64,000 nucleotides of DNA, taken from assembly GCA_009801085.1 (NCBI GenBank), contig VNWV01000007.1, forward strand, positions 2,232,001-2,296,000, read 5' to 3'. Both the position numbers and the translations under genes were made by a program. The first letter of the stretch is position 1. Each line of letters starts with the position of its first letter. The stretch is from Lasiodiplodia sp. COLG20 (lineage: Eukaryota; Ascomycota; Dothideomycetes; Botryosphaeriales; Botryosphaeriaceae). The notes under the pieces were generated by a model. That model was given only the letters and a program-made list of their open reading frames with translations. It did no database searches and was not told the origin of the DNA. Of the stretch, positions 61,756 through 64,000 are shown one piece after another.

Positions 61756-64000
61756 ATGGTGCGCAAGCCCGAGCTTGTACCGCGCCCGCTCTCTCAGGCT
61801 GCTCAAAACCCTCCCTATCCCACCACTCCGCCGGACGAGCATCCACCGCCATTTCTGCACGATCCCCACCCGGCCGACACCAACAGCTACCAGTTTGTCA
61901 ACCACGAAGATGCCCGCCGCCACGAGAGTGACTCCGATATCAGCTCCTCCTCCGACTGGGATGAGCCCGAGGACGATGATGAGGACCAAAAGAAGCACGA
62001 TATTCCCGCTGCGCTGAGGCCTGGCGGCCATCAGGCGACCTCATCCCAGCAAATGAAGCCCAATGAGCTTCCCACATTGCTGAGGGTAGGTCCGCCGGGA
62101 GGCTCGCCGGCCCCACGCATATCGATTGACTCGGAGGACGATAGGCCCAAAATTGAGGAGAAGACTGAAGAGAAGAAGCCTGAGCCTCAACCCTCAGTGA
62201 CGTCGCCGCCGCCTGCGCTGGCCACGCCGCCCCCGGCCATCGCCTCACCCCCAGCACCCGCCGTGGCCACGCCTCCGCCTGCTGTAAACGCAGTCCCTGA
62301 AACTCCAACTACTGCTACGCCAGAGCGTCGGCCTACCATACCCCTCAAATCCCAAAACCCTTACTTGAGCCTCCAGTCTCAACCAAACGAACAGACCTCA
62401 GGCCAAGAGGGCGGCGCGACTAATCCATGGTCACCACAGCAGTCAATTCCACAGGAACCCATTGAAATGCCTTTGGACAACAACACCCCAGTGGAACAAT
62501 TCTCAAGCATGTCTCTCTCGAACGCCGTCGATAACAAGGCGCAGTCACCGCCAGCTAGACCTCCTCCGGGTGTCCCGGAAGACACTGTTGAGCAGACAAC
62601 GGCCGATGCTACGGCCCCGACATCCCCCACGGCTGCTACACAACGCCATGATTCTAATGCTTCCAGTGCCTTTTACCCTGGTATGGATGTCTCTTCTTTG
62701 GACGCGCATAGCTCGCGAACCTATGGCCTACCGGAAGACTCAGATGCTCAACCAAGCCGCACATGGCAAGAGCAGCAGGCTTGGGAAAAGAGCGAAAGGG
62801 AGAGAAGAGAGCGAGAGGCTGCTGAAGCACAAGAGAGGGCTATGCAGGAGGAGAGGGAGAGACAAGCGGAAGAGGAGTGGCATAGAGGTGAAGCAGCCGC
62901 AAAAGCCGCTGCACAGGCACAGGAACAGGCACAGGCACAGGCACAGCCTCCTGCCAAACCTGCAGAGGAGACCGCTCCACCTCTACCCCCTCGCCCCGGC
63001 ACTTCGTCGACTACAGCTGAACACGGCCAGTCGCGTCCGCATAACATCAACACTGCTGGTGCCGCCGCCGCCACTGCCGGAGGCCATGAAGTAGAATCTC
63101 CAGGCACAAAGCAAAGGAAGGAGAACTATTCTATCAAGCACATCAGGTGGTTTGACAATCATACCAACAACCTGCGCGAAGCCCCGGTCTTGACGCAAAA
63201 TGCCAATGGCCCCTGTCCTCTCCTGGCTCTCGTCAATGCTCTGGTCCTTTCCACGTCACAGCGACAGCAGTCAAGCTTAGTGGAAGCTTTGAAGACAAGA
63301 GAGACCATAAGCCTCGGCTTGTTGTTGGATGCCGTGTTCGACGAGCTGATGTCTGGCCAACGAGGGACCGCCGCTCAGGAATTGCCTGATGTTGGTGATC
63401 TGTATGCTTTTCTACTCGCGTTGCACACCGGGATGAATGTCAACCCGCAATTTGTCGCGACCGAGTCTGAAAGTCTGATCGACCACCCTATGCCGCAAGG
63501 AAATGCCAAACCGGGTAGTTTTGAGCAGACTCGAGAGATGCGGCTCTACAGTACCTTTAAAGTTCCCTTGATTCACGGATGGATGCCGCCACCCGATTCG
63601 GTCGCGCATGCTGCTTTTGGCCGTTCTGCGAAGACATATGAAGATGCACAGAACATCCAGTTCCACGAAGAAGAACTAGAGGCAAAGCTCTCGACAACCG
63701 GTCTATCGCCTCAAGAGCAGAACCTGTATCAGGATTTGCAAGCCATCAAAGAGTTCCTGCAGAGATACCCTACGCAGTTGACCGATTACGGCCTGAAGAC
63801 CATGAAGGATAGCATTCAGCCTGGTCAATTCGCCATTCTCTTCCGTAACGACCACTTTTCCACTATTTACAAAGAGCCACGCTCTCAAAAGGTCTTCTCT
63901 CTGGTTACTGATGCAGGCTACTCTAGCCACGAGGAGATTGTCTGGGAAAGCTTGGTTGATGTCACCGGTAGAGGAAGCGAGCTATTCTCTGGTGATTTCC
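61756..64000 (+). CDS. MINDY-family deubiquitinase (FAM63/DUF544), 5' part
   Basis: The gene starts at ATG 61756 and stays open to the window edge (748 codons, no intron needed); the C-terminus is missing. Residues 1-440 are disordered: Pro-rich, acidic (DSDISSSSDWDEPEDDDED) and, around 335-390, a Glu/Arg/Ala-rich coiled coil partly coded by a GCACAG repeat. The catalytic domain begins at about residue 460 (YSIKHIRWFDN). It shows the oxyanion Gln481, nucleophile Cys487 in NANGPCPLLALVNALVL, GDLYAFLLALHTGMNVNPQF, and the catalytic His700 in NDHFSTIYKE. MINDY enzymes trim long K48-linked ubiquitin chains. All three active-site residues are in place. Confidence 0.93.
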   Translation, partial: MVRKPELVPRPLSQAAQNPPYPTTPPDEHPPPFLHDPHPADTNSYQFVNHEDARRHESDSDISSSSDWDEPEDDDEDQKKHDIPAALRPGGHQATSSQQMKPNELPTLLRVGPPGGSPAPRISIDSEDDRPKIEEKTEEKKPEPQPSVTSPPPALATPPPAIASPPAPAVATPPPAVNAVPETPTTATPERRPTIPLKSQNPYLSLQSQPNEQTSGQEGGATNPWSPQQSIPQEPIEMPLDNNTPVEQFSSMSLSNAVDNKAQSPPARPPPGVPEDTVEQTTADATAPTSPTAATQRHDSNASSAFYPGMDVSSLDAHSSRTYGLPEDSDAQPSRTWQEQQAWEKSERERREREAAEAQERAMQEERERQAEEEWHRGEAAAKAAAQAQEQAQAQAQPPAKPAEETAPPLPPRPGTSSTTAEHGQSRPHNINTAGAAAATAGGHEVESPGTKQRKENYSIKHIRWFDNHTNNLREAPVLTQNANGPCPLLALVNALVLSTSQRQQSSLVEALKTRETISLGLLLDAVFDELMSGQRGTAAQELPDVGDLYAFLLALHTGMNVNPQFVATESESLIDHPMPQGNAKPGSFEQTREMRLYSTFKVPLIHGWMPPPDSVAHAAFGRSAKTYEDAQNIQFHEEELEAKLSTTGLSPQEQNLYQDLQAIKEFLQRYPTQLTDYGLKTMKDSIQPGQFAILFRNDHFSTIYKEPRSQKVFSLVTDAGYSSHEEIVWESLVDVTGRGSELFSGDF
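62911..62946 (+). repeat. GCACAG hexanucleotide repeat
   Basis: Six units, one with GAACAG, coding AQAQEQAQAQAQ in the disordered region of the MINDY protein. Confidence 0.8.

Noticed and set aside
61179..61931. 250-codon plus-strand frame before MINDY
   Set aside because: It overlaps the MINDY start in another frame and lacks any protein-like pattern.

Overview
This window is nuclear DNA of a filamentous ascomycete (Pezizomycotina). Most genes carry one to six short introns of roughly 50-220 bp with GT..AG ends. The content is typical of that group: a HET-domain gene, striatin, a lone terpene synthase, a BIM1/X325-like copper protein and plant-wall enzymes. The enzyme set suggests a plant-associated species; Dothideomycetes is my guess and is not shown by the sequence. 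I support 27 protein-coding genes, two of them cut by the window ends. I found no rRNA, convincing tRNA, CRISPR array or intact transposon. Exon boundaries were placed by hand from splice sites, reading frame and protein family continuity.

0-20 kb is mostly housekeeping. In order: a NAPE-PLD-like hydrolase (partial, -), Pho88/SND3 (-), an unrecognised protein (-), a secreted TAP-like alpha/beta hydrolase (+), mitochondrial 3-hydroxyacyl-thioester dehydratase HTD2 (-), prephenate dehydratase (-), release factor eRF1 (-), an AVT1-type vacuolar amino acid transporter (+), the 25S rRNA methyltransferase BMT2 (-) back to back with ribosomal protein uL23 (+), and the small Tim chaperone TIM8 (-).

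20-37 kb holds a small predicted GPI protein (+), a class I terpene synthase with both metal motifs intact (+), the STRIPAK scaffold striatin (+), an APH-fold kinase-like protein (+), a conserved fungal protein of unknown function (-), a SAM methyltransferase (+) and a GFA/CENP-V-like zinc protein (-). The gaps around the terpene synthase are long and apparently empty.

38-56 kb is the accessory, extracellular-looking part and contains the most striking object. One gene at 38248-45428 encodes a secreted protein of 2374 residues with FIVE tandem pectin methylesterase (CE8) folds joined by Ser-rich linkers and ending in a Thr/Ser-rich stalk of about 440 residues. The first fold has lost every catalytic residue, the second has lost one Asp, and the last three look intact. 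It is followed by a sulfatase (-) and a flavin monooxygenase (+) that share a promoter region, then a GPI-type Ala/Ser-rich secreted protein (-) and a BIM1-like membrane-anchored protein (+) that share another, and a BBE-like FAD oxidase (+).

56-64 kb carries a HET-domain protein (+), the tRNA m1A58 methyltransferase subunit TRM6 (-) and the 5' part of a MINDY deubiquitinase gene (+).

Functional links I can defend are: ribosome and translation genes (eRF1, BMT2, uL23, TRM6), mitochondrial genes (HTD2, TIM8), and a run of secreted or wall-acting proteins from 38 to 53 kb. I see no complete secondary-metabolite cluster.
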